From Veillonella sp. VA137 (GTDB lineage: Bacteria > Bacillota > Negativicutes > Veillonellales > Veillonellaceae): a stretch of DNA of 64,000 nucleotides. Position numbers and translations under genes: made by a program. Position 1 is the stretch's first letter; each line of letters begins with the position of its first letter. The notes beneath the pieces were generated by a model. That model saw only the letters and a program-made list of their open reading frames with translations. It ran no database searches and was not told the DNA's origin. The stretch lies in the NCBI RefSeq assembly GCF_003992015.1, contig NZ_RQVK01000001.1, positions 1 through 64,000 of the forward strand, written 5' to 3'. Below are positions 44,110 to 53,373 of this stretch, piece after piece.

Positions 44110-45307
44110 GTTGTGTTACCTCCTGTACAGTTGCTTTCACAGAACCATCTTGAATATGTATATCCAATGTATCGCCTAGTTGTACATCTTGAATCGTTTG
44201 TAATGGAGCACCATTAACATCTACTTTAGCAAAGCCCTTGATGACCTTAGACAATGGATTTTTATTATCTAATTGAGTTGCTAATATAGCTAACTTACGT
44301 GATTCATCTTGTGTTTTCTTTTGTATTGCACTATGTAGTAGGTGTTCGAAGCGTTGTAATATATTTTTCTGTTGATGCACCAAGTTCATAGCAGGTACAG
44401 TAATCTTACGGTTGGTAATAGAAAATAACTGTTGTTTTTCTTTTTGAATACGATACTGTACTGTGTTGTGAATAAAATCTAATTTTTGCTGTACTTCTTC
44501 TTGTAGGTCCACCAGTGGATAGATAGCTAGCTCAGCGGCATGACTAGGAGTAGCCCCTCTTACATCTGCAACAAAATCGCATAATGTATAATCTACTTCA
44601 TGACCTACTGCAGACACAATCGGTGTTGTACAGTGGAATATAGATTCTATTAAGGATCTGTCATTAAAGCACCATAAGTCTTCCATAGAGCCACCACCAC
44701 GACCAACAATAATTAGATCTACATCTGGATCCGCATCTGCCATAGCTACACCACGAGCAATAACAGGGCCTGCAGTAGGTCCTTGTACAGGTACATTAAA
44801 TACTTTAAATGTCACTAATGGATTGCGATGAGATGCTACATGTAAAATATCATGTATAACTGCTCCCGATGCAGAAGTAACAACGCCGATACAACTCGGT
44901 ACAGGTGGCAAAGGTTGTTTGTGCCGTTCGTCAAAATACCCTAACGCATATAGTTCTTGTTTTAATTTTTCATAGGCAATTTGATAGTCACTTTTGGCAC
45001 CAATACGAATGTCTTCACAAATAAAACTTAAACGACCAGTCTTTTCGTAAAAACTAATGTTTCCTCGTACTTGTACTAACAAACCGTTTTCAAGGGCACC
45101 TTCCAAGCCATGTTGTTGCACTTTAGAACGCCACATAGCCATATCAATGGAGCCTGTATCATCAATGAGAGAAAAATAATAATGTCCTGTACTGTGACGT
45201 TTTACATTAGAGATAACACCTTCAACAATACAGTTTTTTAAGAGAAATTCTCCCTCTACGGTTTGCTTAATAATTTTATTTAATTCTCCAACGGAGTAAG
45301 CATCCAT
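44102..45307 (-). CDS. xseA: Exodeoxyribonuclease VII large subunit
   Basis: 401 residues from the ATG at 45307, which has AAGGAGAATAG directly upstream. Longer in-frame forms would overlap the previous gene and are rejected. It has an N-terminal OB fold (about 10-105, FLLKNCIVEGVISNVKRHSTGH), the catalytic domain with VVTSASGAVIHDI, IIVGRGGGSMEDLW and SAVGHEVDYTLCDF, and a C-terminal coiled coil. With XseB it degrades single-stranded DNA from both ends. Confidence 0.95.
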   Translation of the reverse strand: MDAYSVGELNKIIKQTVEGEFLLKNCIVEGVISNVKRHSTGHYYFSLIDDTGSIDMAMWRSKVQQHGLEGALENGLLVQVRGNISFYEKTGRLSFICEDIRIGAKSDYQIAYEKLKQELYALGYFDERHKQPLPPVPSCIGVVTSASGAVIHDILHVASHRNPLVTFKVFNVPVQGPTAGPVIARGVAMADADPDVDLIIVGRGGGSMEDLWCFNDRSLIESIFHCTTPIVSAVGHEVDYTLCDFVADVRGATPSHAAELAIYPLVDLQEEVQQKLDFIHNTVQYRIQKEKQQLFSITNRKITVPAMNLVHQQKNILQRFEHLLHSAIQKKTQDESRKLAILATQLDNKNPLSKVIKGFAKVDVNGAPLQTIQDVQLGDTLDIHIQDGSVKATVQEVTQRG

Positions 45308-45308
45308 T

Positions 45309-46301
45309 CTATTCTCCTTCAACAACCTTTGCTCCATAGGCATTACCTGAGGCATTATCTGCACTATATTTAGAGGATACACATAACACATCTAAATCAT
45401 GATGGTGTCCCCAATGAACTAAGCGATCTTGTAAGTAGGTATTAGCCATGACACCACCGGCAGTAATTAAGGTTGTAATATTATGCTTTGTTAAAATATG
45501 AGATAAGGCTTTCTCTAGGGAACTTCCAATACAATGGAACACAGAGGCTGCCAAGATTTGTGCATTTTTTTCTGTACTAAATGATTCTCTATCAGTCCAA
45601 TCGATAGGCTTATGTTGCAATGATTCCCACCAACGTTGACCAGCGCTATATGGACCACCAAAGCTAATAGTAGATTCTTTTACGGATATAGGAAGCACAG
45701 AGTCTACGTTGTATTTAATACGTCGTCCCAATGTTTCCATACTTGGACCTGCTGGAAATTGTAATCCCATTAAGACACCTAGTCGGTCCACTAACTGGCC
45801 TCCAGCTATATCATCAGAGCCTCCCACTATTTGCACTTTAAAACCACTTTTATGAATGCGTTCACAAAGAATAAATTCCGTGGTTCCTCCTGAAAGGTGC
45901 AAACTTAAAAAGGGCCCTTCGGGAATTTCACCAATTTCACGCAAGGCTGCCCATATATGATTCTCTTGATGAGAAAATACATGGACAGGAACTTGTAAAC
46001 AATGTCCCAGTGATTTTGCTGTATTAAGACCTACTAAGAATGCCGGCATATAGGAATCTTCTTCTCGTCTTGGAAAACCGCTGACACCGATAGCTGAAAT
46101 GGGCTGATCCAAATGTAAAGACTGAATCAGTTCACCTAAAGCACGAGTATGTTGAAATACCATTTGTGACTGTTGCAACCCTCGTTTCCCTTGCGGTACC
46201 TCTAGGAGCTTTCTAACTTCCTGAACTAATCTACCTTCCTCATCAACAAGAGCACAAGATGTAGTATAACAGCTTGTATCTATTCCTAAATAATAGGCCA
46301 T
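45309..46301 (-). CDS. Divergent TsaD/Kae1-like ASKHA protein
   Basis: 330 residues. ASKHA ATPase pattern: GIDTSCYTTSCALVD (phosphate 1), SHQENHIWAAL, which keeps the H-x3-H metal pair of TsaD, LHLSGGTTEF, and TAGGVMANTYLQDRL. N-terminal GIDTSCYTTS differs from canonical TsaD GIETSCDET. The gene lies between nusB and xseA, a place where Clostridia carry the same paralogue. tRNA t6A synthesis is probably done by another TsaD elsewhere. Role unknown. Confidence 0.75.
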   Translation of the reverse strand: MAYYLGIDTSCYTTSCALVDEEGRLVQEVRKLLEVPQGKRGLQQSQMVFQHTRALGELIQSLHLDQPISAIGVSGFPRREEDSYMPAFLVGLNTAKSLGHCLQVPVHVFSHQENHIWAALREIGEIPEGPFLSLHLSGGTTEFILCERIHKSGFKVQIVGGSDDIAGGQLVDRLGVLMGLQFPAGPSMETLGRRIKYNVDSVLPISVKESTISFGGPYSAGQRWWESLQHKPIDWTDRESFSTEKNAQILAASVFHCIGSSLEKALSHILTKHNITTLITAGGVMANTYLQDRLVHWGHHHDLDVLCVSSKYSADNASGNAYGAKVVEGE

Positions 46302-46302
46302 A

Positions 46303-46701
46303 TTATTGTCTCGATTTGGCTAAATTATGAAGAATAGCATTAATGTACTTATAGGAAGTCTCTCCTCCAAACTCTTTTGCTAATAGAACAGCTTCATTGA
46401 TGACAATTTTAGCTGGTGTATCCGCTTGTGGATGTAATAACTCCCAGGCTGCCATACGCAAAATAGTAAGTTCTACTTTAGGAAACCGCTCCATTTTACG
46501 TTTAGGAGAAAATTCTTGTAACGCTGCATCTAATTGTTCTATTTCACTACGTACACCTACAATTAATTGCTCTGCAAATTGATTGGCTTTTCCTTGCATG
46601 TTAGTAGTATCTAAAACTGTCTCCTCAACTACTTCCCCTGAAAAAGTATCTGCATAAATTGTTTCAAATGCAAATACTCTTGCTAACCTACGATGATTCA
46701 T
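46303..46701 (-). CDS. nusB: Transcription antitermination factor NusB
   Basis: 132 residues, all-helical. Starts MNHRRLARVFAFETIYA and ends with the typical INEAVLLAKEFGGETSYKYINAILHNLAK. It forms a complex with NusE (S10) on boxA RNA in rRNA operons. It overlaps the Asp23 gene upstream by 14 bases and precedes the TsaD-like gene by one base. Confidence 0.95.
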   Translation of the reverse strand: MNHRRLARVFAFETIYADTFSGEVVEETVLDTTNMQGKANQFAEQLIVGVRSEIEQLDAALQEFSPKRKMERFPKVELTILRMAAWELLHPQADTPAKIVINEAVLLAKEFGGETSYKYINAILHNLAKSRQ

Positions 46702-47068
46702 GACTAGGTTCCCTTCTTTCTAAACCGTCGATGTGTACATCTACACGAACACGGTATAAGTCTAACATATTTCGTAAATCTTGCCGCACTTGTTGTTGTA
46801 TTTGTCGCGCCACTTCTAATGGATGTGATCCACAGTATAAACGAAGATATAAATTAATTTCTATGAAAGCATCTCCAAAGGTATCTCGTTTATGCTTTAC
46901 ATTCATTCCAGGCCAACTTTTTTGACCTAATTTTTGTGAGATACCATCTACAACACCATCAAAAAATCGTTTACTCATAGAGTGAATTTCATCGAATGAT
47001 GACAATACTCTTGCAGTGACATCTAAAATAACGGCATCTGTAATTTCAATTTCTAAATGATCTGACAT
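46688..47068 (-). CDS. Asp23/Gls24 family envelope-stress-like protein
   Basis: 126 residues. Contains the alternating strand and helix pattern of the Asp23 fold, with WPGMNVKHKRDTFGDAFIEI and the helix VARQIQQQVRQDLRNML followed by VRVDVHIDGLE. In Firmicutes an Asp23 gene upstream of nusB is common. The family is linked to alkaline or envelope stress but no enzymatic role is established. It overlaps nusB. Confidence 0.75.
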   Translation of the reverse strand: MSDHLEIEITDAVILDVTARVLSSFDEIHSMSKRFFDGVVDGISQKLGQKSWPGMNVKHKRDTFGDAFIEINLYLRLYCGSHPLEVARQIQQQVRQDLRNMLDLYRVRVDVHIDGLERREPSHESS

Positions 47069-47077
47069 ACAAATCCC

Positions 47078-47440
47078 CTATGATATGGTACTTTCAAAAA
47101 TAATATCTTGCACATAAATATCAACACTGTTTACAGTAGCATCTGCCATAGATACAAGAGCACTTTTCACTCGTTCTTGTAAACGTAATGCAATATCTGG
47201 AACACGATATCCATAATACACGGCAATATGTAGAGATACTTGTAATGAGCCATCTTCCATGACTTGTACTTTTACACCTTCCATGGCATTTTTTCTACCA
47301 AATAAGCTACTTACTGTATCTCCAAATGTTGTGCTCATACCCGCAACACCTTTCGTTTCTAGTGCTGTCATGGTAGCAATCATTTCATAAACAGAATGAT
47401 CGAACTGTATCAGTCCTTCAAAAAAGCGATTATCTTCCAT
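47078..47440 (-). CDS. Asp23/Gls24 family protein
   Basis: 120 residues from the ATG at 47440. A longer in-frame start at 47485 would read through the terminator of efp, so it is rejected. The start lacks a strong ribosome-binding site. The fold pattern is GVAGMSTTFGDTVSSLFG, then VKVQVMEDGSLQVSLHIAVYYG, and a helix plus SVDIYVQDI. It is paralogous to the next gene. Both are probably expressed from one transcript with nusB. Confidence 0.75.
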   Translation of the reverse strand: MEDNRFFEGLIQFDHSVYEMIATMTALETKGVAGMSTTFGDTVSSLFGRKNAMEGVKVQVMEDGSLQVSLHIAVYYGYRVPDIALRLQERVKSALVSMADATVNSVDIYVQDIIFESTIS

Positions 47441-47449
47441 ATGTTTACC

Positions 47450-47493
47450 AAAAAAAGCATTTGTCGTCCCACCACAGGCCAACAAATGCTTTT
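47450..47493 (-). terminator. Terminator after efp
   Basis: On the - strand AAAAGCATTTGT and ACAAATGCTTTT form a perfect 12-bp stem with a 20-base loop and T7 tail. It isolates efp-pepP from the Asp23-nusB group and shows that the Asp23 gene begins further down. Confidence 0.9.
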
Positions 47494-47536
47494 AATTACA
47501 ATACTATATTAGTTGTTAAAAGATCAAATCTGTGGT

Positions 47537-48094
47537 TTAAGCACGTTCAATATATTGTCCAGTACGTGTATCTACACGTAATACATCGTCTACTTCGATG
47601 AATAAAGGTACTTTTACAACATAACCTGTTTCTAATGTAGCAGGTTTATTACCACCAGTTGCAGTATCGCCACGGATACCAGGGTCAGTTTCAACTACAC
47701 GTAACTCTACGGCTACAGGTAAGTCAATACCGATAACAATGCCTTGGAAGAACATAATAGATACTTCCATGTTTTCTAATAAGAAGTTTTTAGCATCTCC
47801 TAATTGGTCAATTGTTAACTCAATTTGGTCATATGTTTCATTGTCCATGAATGTATATGCTCCATCGGACTCATATAAGAAAGCCATACGACGACGATCA
47901 ACGTGAGCTTTTGGCACTTTTTCACCAGCATTGAAAGTACGCTCTACTACAGCACCTGTTTGTAGGTTTTTCAATTTAGCACGTACGAAAGCGGCACCTT
48001 TACCTGGTTTAACATGTTGAAAGTCAACTACTTGCCATACATTACCGTCTAATTCGACAGTTACGCCTGGACGAAAATCATTACTGGAAATCAT
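47537..48094 (-). CDS. efp: Elongation factor P
   Basis: 185 residues from the ATG at 48094 with GGAGGG upstream; the in-frame ATG five codons earlier overlaps the pepP stop. The N-terminal KOW-like domain has the modified-residue loop [10 protein letters not shown], and the two OB domains follow to the conserved end [25 protein letters not shown]. It relieves ribosome stalling at polyproline. The nature of any lysine modification is not visible here. Confidence 0.96.
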   Translation of the reverse strand: MISSNDFRPGVTVELDGNVWQVVDFQHVKPGKGAAFVRAKLKNLQTGAVVERTFNAGEKVPKAHVDRRRMAFLYESDGAYTFMDNETYDQIELTIDQLGDAKNFLLENMEVSIMFFQGIVIGIDLPVAVELRVVETDPGIRGDTATGGNKPATLETGYVVKVPLFIEVDDVLRVDTRTGQYIERA

Positions 48095-48108
48095 TGTAAA
48101 TCCCTCCA

Positions 48109-49179
48109 TTACACATCTAGTTCTATTAAATCTTTAGGAGTTTGTGTGAGTATTTCACAGCCCTCCTTAGTAACTATAACTGTATCTTCAATGCGAAGCC
48201 CCATATGGCCTGGTAAATAAATACCTGGTTCCACGGTGACGACCATATTTTCTGTTAATACATCTTTGGATCTAGGTGATGCTACTGGTAATTCATGGAT
48301 GTCTAAGCCTACACCATGACCTGTACCATGACCAAAATTAGAACCATAACCTTGTTCCTTAATATAGTCTCTGCAAACTGCATCTACCTCAGCACCGGTA
48401 ACGCCCTCTCTAATGAAAGCAACACCTCGAGTTTGTGCTTCTAGTACGATGGAATAGAGTTTCTTTTGTTCATCACTAGCTTTACCTAATACGATAGTAC
48501 GTGTCATATCAGAGTGATATCCGTTATACATAGCACCAAAGTCAAAGGTAACAAAATCGCCTCGTTCCATCACTTTATCGCTAGCCACCCCATGAGGCAT
48601 GCTAGAACGATAGCCAGATGCCACAATAGTGGTAAAAGATGGCTCTCTAGAACCACGTTTTAACATTTCAGTTTCTAAAATGATGCGAGCCTCATTTTCA
48701 GTCATCCCCACCTTTAATTGTGGCAACATGGCTGCAAATGATTCATCAGCGATGCGAAAGGCTTGTCGTAAACACTGTAGCTCGTCGTCTCGTTTTACTA
48801 TACGTAGGCTGGCAAAATCAAAGGATAAAAATTCTGTTTCATCTAATGTATCACAAACTTCTTGAAACACATCGACACTCATATAATTTCCTTCAAAGCA
48901 ACATGTGGTTAATGCAATGTTGGATGAACTTAGTATATTCTTAATTGTATCATATACATAGCCCGTATATTGGATGACCTCATACCCTTCACATTGTTCT
49001 TTAGCCTGCTCTGTATAACGACTATCCGTTATCATATAGGCTTTGTCAGGCGTTACAAATGCCACTCCAGTGGTCCCTGTAAATCCTGCAAAATAATGTA
49101 AGTTAATAGGGCTAATGAGGATGGCTCCTCCATATGTTTCTTCTGTTAGGAATGCTTGCAAAGCGACTAATCCATTCAT
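48109..49179 (-). CDS. M24 family Xaa-Pro aminopeptidase
   Basis: 356 residues, creatinase N-terminal domain followed by the pita-bread catalytic domain. Metal ligands: [17 protein letters not shown] (two Asp), [13 protein letters not shown] (His), EPGIY (Glu) and RIEDTV (Glu). It removes N-terminal residues before proline. The pepP-efp pair is common in Firmicutes; both proteins deal with proline. Confidence 0.93.
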   Translation of the reverse strand: MNGLVALQAFLTEETYGGAILISPINLHYFAGFTGTTGVAFVTPDKAYMITDSRYTEQAKEQCEGYEVIQYTGYVYDTIKNILSSSNIALTTCCFEGNYMSVDVFQEVCDTLDETEFLSFDFASLRIVKRDDELQCLRQAFRIADESFAAMLPQLKVGMTENEARIILETEMLKRGSREPSFTTIVASGYRSSMPHGVASDKVMERGDFVTFDFGAMYNGYHSDMTRTIVLGKASDEQKKLYSIVLEAQTRGVAFIREGVTGAEVDAVCRDYIKEQGYGSNFGHGTGHGVGLDIHELPVASPRSKDVLTENMVVTVEPGIYLPGHMGLRIEDTVIVTKEGCEILTQTPKDLIELDV

Positions 49180-49253
49180 CGTCTCGCCTCCTTAAAAAGC
49201 ATCAACTAATGATACCATATAATGCATAGTTATGACAAATTGAATAGATTCGA

Positions 49254-49979
49254 TTAGATAATTTCTTTTTCTTCTTCTGTTAAATCTATGAATGTGCCTA
49301 CTTCTTCAATAGAGTCAAGTGTAATGTTATCGATAGCAATACGTTGTAAGTATGTTACCGTTCCACCACAAGCACCAATCATACGCTTCACTTGATGATA
49401 CTTTCCTTCGTAAATCGTCAACTCACAGGAGTGAATCGTTTCACCAGATTCATTCATCACGCCCTCATCATTGTGTAGTGTTAATTCTGCTGGTTTACAC
49501 TCTGTACCATCCCCTAAAACCATGCCTTCTTGAATGCGACGAATACCTTCCTCGGACAATATACCGCTATACTCTACATAGTAGGTTTTACCAATATTCT
49601 TTTTGCCATGAATAATTTTATGAGCCCATGGACCATCGTTGGTTAATAATAGCAACCCTTCTGTATCTTTATCGAGTCGTCCTACAGGAAATACTTTTAA
49701 AGTTTGAAACTCTTCAGGAAGTAATTCCATAATAGTATGGTCTACAGAATCTTCAACTGCTGTTACATATCCAGCTGGTTTGTGAAATTTAATATAATAT
49801 TCTAATTGTGCTTGTACGACTTGATCTTGAACCGTAACAACATCTACATCAGGATTGATATGTATATCTTTCTTCTTGATAATAGTGTCATTTACTTTTA
49901 CCAGACCTTGTTTAATTAAATCATGTACTTCTTTTCTTGTACCAAAAGCTTTATGGGCTAAAAATTTATCAATCCTCAC
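49254..49979 (-). CDS. RsuA-family rRNA pseudouridine synthase
   Basis: The GTG at 49979 is preferred because AAGGTGG lies five bases upstream, giving 241 residues; a GTG three codons earlier is possible. It has an N-terminal S4 domain and a catalytic PVGRLDKDTEGLLLLTNDG (Asp nucleophile). VKRMIGACGGTVTYLQR is the RsuA/RluB tail. It likely modifies U516 of 16S rRNA, but the target is inferred from family. Overlaps cobC by about 11 bases. Confidence 0.88.
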   Translation of the reverse strand: MRIDKFLAHKAFGTRKEVHDLIKQGLVKVNDTIIKKKDIHINPDVDVVTVQDQVVQAQLEYYIKFHKPAGYVTAVEDSVDHTIMELLPEEFQTLKVFPVGRLDKDTEGLLLLTNDGPWAHKIIHGKKNIGKTYYVEYSGILSEEGIRRIQEGMVLGDGTECKPAELTLHNDEGVMNESGETIHSCELTIYEGKYHQVKRMIGACGGTVTYLQRIAIDNITLDSIEEVGTFIDLTEEEKEII

Positions 49980-50613
49980 CGTAACCACCTTCTCTCACAT
50001 GAGTATGAGATGTATCATTTAAGATACAAATACGATTATAAGGGGATTTATCACCCCAGAAATCCACTACACTAACAGCTGTATTACCTTGTGCTAAACG
50101 CCATAAACAATTTAATGGAATACCTGTTAATGCACACAATAATGTGCGTATAGTTCCGCCGTGACAAACTACTAATAATCGCTCTCCATCTTCCATAAGT
50201 GATAATTCTTCTATCAGTCTAGCATAGGCACGCTCTTGCACCATTTCTACAGTCTCCCCATTAGGAATTGGTTTTTGTGAAGGATCTTCATAGATAGCTT
50301 CGATTTGGCCTGGCCACCGTTCATTAATTTCAGAATAGGTTAAGCTTTCCCAGTCGCCAAAGTTAATTTCTCGTAATCCTTCTGTGAAAGTAGTAGGAAT
50401 ATATCGGCCTTTTAAAATTTCTTCAGCCGTAACTCTAGCTCGTACTAGGTCTGAAACAATAGCTCTATCAAAATGAACATCTTGTAAAGCATTCCCCACA
50501 TCCACAGCTTGAGCCATGCCTTTTTCATTTAATGGTATGTCGCTGAATCCTTGATGCTTTCCAAGATGATTCCAATCTGTTTCACCATGGCGGACAAAAT
50601 AAATTTGTATCAT
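49969..50613 (-). CDS. cobC: Histidine phosphatase, probable alpha-ribazole phosphatase CobC
   Basis: 214 residues of the phosphoglycerate-mutase superfamily: FVRHGETDWN (His nucleophile), the Arg in EINFGDWE context, and VVCHGGTIRTLL (second His). The location at the end of the cobalamin operon makes alpha-ribazole-5'-phosphate phosphatase the best reading. It follows cobD by 11 bases. Confidence 0.8.
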   Translation of the reverse strand: MIQIYFVRHGETDWNHLGKHQGFSDIPLNEKGMAQAVDVGNALQDVHFDRAIVSDLVRARVTAEEILKGRYIPTTFTEGLREINFGDWESLTYSEINERWPGQIEAIYEDPSQKPIPNGETVEMVQERAYARLIEELSLMEDGERLLVVCHGGTIRTLLCALTGIPLNCLWRLAQGNTAVSVVDFWGDKSPYNRICILNDTSHTHVREGGYGED

Positions 50614-50624
50614 AATATCTCCTA

Positions 50625-51719
50625 TTATAATCTAAAATATGCTTGTAAAGCCTGTATTAGTTGCTGATTTTGCTTTCTTGTTTTGACAGCTACCCGAAAC
50701 CAATTAGGCCCTAGCCCAGTATACTGAGAGCAGTCTCTAAGTAAGATAGATTGATGATATAAATTCTGAATCATATCTTCTAATGAATACTGCTCATGTA
50801 GGTGGCAAAGAATATAATTCACAGATGGTTCAATGCACTGTAAGGAGTCCATCTGCATAAGCTCCTTATATAGCCATTCTTTTTCTGTTTTTAGTGCTGT
50901 ACGAGTCCTTTTTATATAATCTACATCTTGTAGAGCTTCTTCGCTGTATATTTGAGCTATATGGTTTACAGACCAGGCAGGAATATGATCTTTGATAAAT
51001 TGTGAAATCATAGGATTTGCTAGCATCGCCCCAATACGTAAGCCAGGGACTGCGTAAAACTTAGTTAAAGAATGCACAACAATCACACTGTCATAATCCT
51101 TTACATAGTTACGCATAGAATAAGCATCCCCTAAAAAATCAATAAATGACTCATCAAAGACTAGATAATGACCATTTTTTTGGCACACTTTAAATAGTTC
51201 GTCACTTCGATCTTTCCATATGGTACCACAAGGATTATTAGGATTTCCAATAAATACTAAGCGATGCTTAGATTGATTTAAATCATGTAATATCGTTTCT
51301 AAAGGATAGGCAAAACGAAATGATTCCTTATTGAATTGTAATTCATATTCTATGACTGGCAATCCACAAGAATGAGCACCATGGCTATACTCTGAAAATC
51401 CTGGAGCTGGTACATAAACACCTTCGATTTGCGGCAATCGACAGATGGCATAAATTAACTCTGCCGCTCCATTGCCAAAAACGATGCATTCCTTGGGCAT
51501 ATTCCACAGTTCAGAGGTGATGGAATACAGATGAGTCATATCTGGATCTGGATAATGAATAACATCCTGCAATGCGTCCTTCACGGCATACAAGCCCTTA
51601 CTACTCATCCCTAATGGGTTAATATTGGCACTAAAATCTAAAATCTGATCTAAGGAAGTATGTAATAGTCGGCTCGCTTTATGCACATTGCCACCATGTA
51701 CATTTGTTGTTTTCACCAT
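50625..51719 (-). CDS. cobD: L-threonine-O-3-phosphate decarboxylase CobD
   Basis: 364 residues, aminotransferase class I/II fold. VHGGNVHKASR at the N-terminus is characteristic of CobD. NPNNPCGTIW and SLTKFYAVPGLRIGA (PLP Lys) follow. It makes (R)-1-aminopropan-2-yl phosphate, the linker of the nucleotide loop, from L-threonine phosphate made by the adjacent kinase. Confidence 0.9.
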   Translation of the reverse strand: MVKTTNVHGGNVHKASRLLHTSLDQILDFSANINPLGMSSKGLYAVKDALQDVIHYPDPDMTHLYSITSELWNMPKECIVFGNGAAELIYAICRLPQIEGVYVPAPGFSEYSHGAHSCGLPVIEYELQFNKESFRFAYPLETILHDLNQSKHRLVFIGNPNNPCGTIWKDRSDELFKVCQKNGHYLVFDESFIDFLGDAYSMRNYVKDYDSVIVVHSLTKFYAVPGLRIGAMLANPMISQFIKDHIPAWSVNHIAQIYSEEALQDVDYIKRTRTALKTEKEWLYKELMQMDSLQCIEPSVNYILCHLHEQYSLEDMIQNLYHQSILLRDCSQYTGLGPNWFRVAVKTRKQNQQLIQALQAYFRL

Positions 51720-51730
51720 GATAACCTCCT

Positions 51731-52609
51731 TTATCGTTCCATGAAAGTAATTCCTTCATTCGTGGTTTCTACTATATCCATGAAGGTAAGAGTTGGTAAT
51801 TCCTGCTTTACTCGCTGCAGGCAGTGTACAATACTTGGTGAGTCTGGGGGAAATAGCAAACCCAGTACAGTTCCACTATGGGCAATAATCGTTCCGATAG
51901 CATTACACTCTACACCTATTTGATGTAAAGCATATAAATTCGGCTTCTGCAAAATACGTTGATTACCGAAAGAACTAATGGTAGAGGCTTCACCGATAAG
52001 TTTAACATTATGCTTATGTATACCTTCTTTAAATTTTGCTAAAGCTTCTACCATCAACTCTTCTTTTTCATCAATTAAAATATCTAAATTTTGCTGATGG
52101 TTAAACTGTACCGTATCAATCGTACCGCCTTCATCAAACATGACAATACGAATCGGTGGACATGTTCCTAATAATTCACAACATGTACCATTTAGATAAT
52201 CAAATTGAACAATACCAGGGTAAAAGGGAGCATCTGTAGGTTCGAGTGATAAGCAGATTGATGCCAATTGCTCCATAGAAAGATCGTAGCCATGACTTTT
52301 AGCTGTAGCCATAGCTACTACACTAATATCTGCACTACTAGAAGCCAATCCTTTGCCTTGTAAAATATCGGAATGTAAATATATGGGCTTCGCCGTAGAT
52401 CGATCGATTCCTAATGTATCCAATACCATGATGTAAGCTTGATAGGCCTTTGACTGTAAAGAAATCGATGAAAGAGGAAGTGGATATTGTACATCACCAA
52501 TGGCGTAGGAATAGCGATTAATAGGACAGGTTACTAAAAATCGTTGTCCTTTTATGGAGCCTTGAATAAACTCTCCACAAGTGCCTGGCGTTCTTACATA
52601 AAATGCCAA
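51731..52609 (-). CDS. L-threonine kinase (PduX-type GHMP kinase)
   Basis: 292 residues. The GHMP signature GKGLASSSADI (about 90-100) and the start VRTPGTCGEFIQGSI match PduX. It phosphorylates L-threonine, giving the substrate of CobD, encoded immediately downstream. This direct pair makes the assignment secure within the cobalamin pathway. Confidence 0.88.
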   Translation of the reverse strand: MAFYVRTPGTCGEFIQGSIKGQRFLVTCPINRYSYAIGDVQYPLPLSSISLQSKAYQAYIMVLDTLGIDRSTAKPIYLHSDILQGKGLASSSADISVVAMATAKSHGYDLSMEQLASICLSLEPTDAPFYPGIVQFDYLNGTCCELLGTCPPIRIVMFDEGGTIDTVQFNHQQNLDILIDEKEELMVEALAKFKEGIHKHNVKLIGEASTISSFGNQRILQKPNLYALHQIGVECNAIGTIIAHSGTVLGLLFPPDSPSIVHCLQRVKQELPTLTFMDIVETTNEGITFMER

Positions 52610-52628
52610 CTCTACTTCCTCCTTTCAT

Positions 52629-53366
52629 TTATATAACACTGACAATAATTGCGCCTAAAATGATAAAAATTTCTGATAATTCACATACAAATCCATACGT
52701 GTCCCCTGTAGTTCCTCCTAAATGTTTTGTCACATAGGAATTAATGATAAGATTCACAGCTAAAGCAATGACAAATAGATACGCATACAACCATTCATAG
52801 AAGAACAATGGTAATAATGCCAATACCGTTGCAACCGATGTGGCATACTTAGGGGAATTAGCAGCAAAAAATTTACCGATTCCTTCCGGTCTTGCATAAG
52901 GAAACTTTTGAATACTAATGACCATCGTATAGCGACTCAATATAGGCATACTCACCAGAACTATAGGGACAACTACAGACGGTAGATTTACTAATAATTG
53001 CCATTTTAAGAGCGTTAAAAATACAAAACCTACTACCCCATTACTCCCTACTCGGCTATCTTTCATAATCTCTAATTTACGTTCTCGATCGCGCCCTGAA
53101 AATAGGCCGTCACAGGTATCCATAAATCCATCTGCATGAAGTCCACCAGTAAATAGAAATTCAAAGATAACTAACATAAGCATCAGTAAGGATACTGGAA
53201 AGTACGAATTTGCTAAACTATAAAGAGCCCACATAAAGGCGCCAATGACAAGTCCTACTAAAGGAAAATAGGTAACGGATGCGCCAAAGTCTTCTACTTT
53301 CCACTCTGTTTGGTTTACAATTTTTAAACGTGTTAAAAATTGAAGTCCTACAAAAAATCCTTTCAT
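52629..53366 (-). CDS. cobS: Adenosylcobinamide-GDP ribazoletransferase CobS
   Basis: 245 residues, integral membrane protein with about six hydrophobic helices. GGLHADGFMDTCDGLFSGRDRERKLEIM carries the metal-binding DGxxDxxDG region, and KDSRVGSNG follows. It joins alpha-ribazole to adenosyl-GDP-cobinamide, the last step of cobalamin assembly. It is 8 bases after cbiB. Confidence 0.95.
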   Translation of the reverse strand: MKGFFVGLQFLTRLKIVNQTEWKVEDFGASVTYFPLVGLVIGAFMWALYSLANSYFPVSLLMLMLVIFEFLFTGGLHADGFMDTCDGLFSGRDRERKLEIMKDSRVGSNGVVGFVFLTLLKWQLLVNLPSVVVPIVLVSMPILSRYTMVISIQKFPYARPEGIGKFFAANSPKYATSVATVLALLPLFFYEWLYAYLFVIALAVNLIINSYVTKHLGGTTGDTYGFVCELSEIFIILGAIIVSVI

Positions 53367-53373
53367 GTTCCAC

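Noticed and set aside
44102-45391. Longer xseA starting at 45391
   Set aside because: It would overlap the TsaD-like gene by 83 bases; the ATG at 45307 has a clear AAGGAG site and fits the family length.
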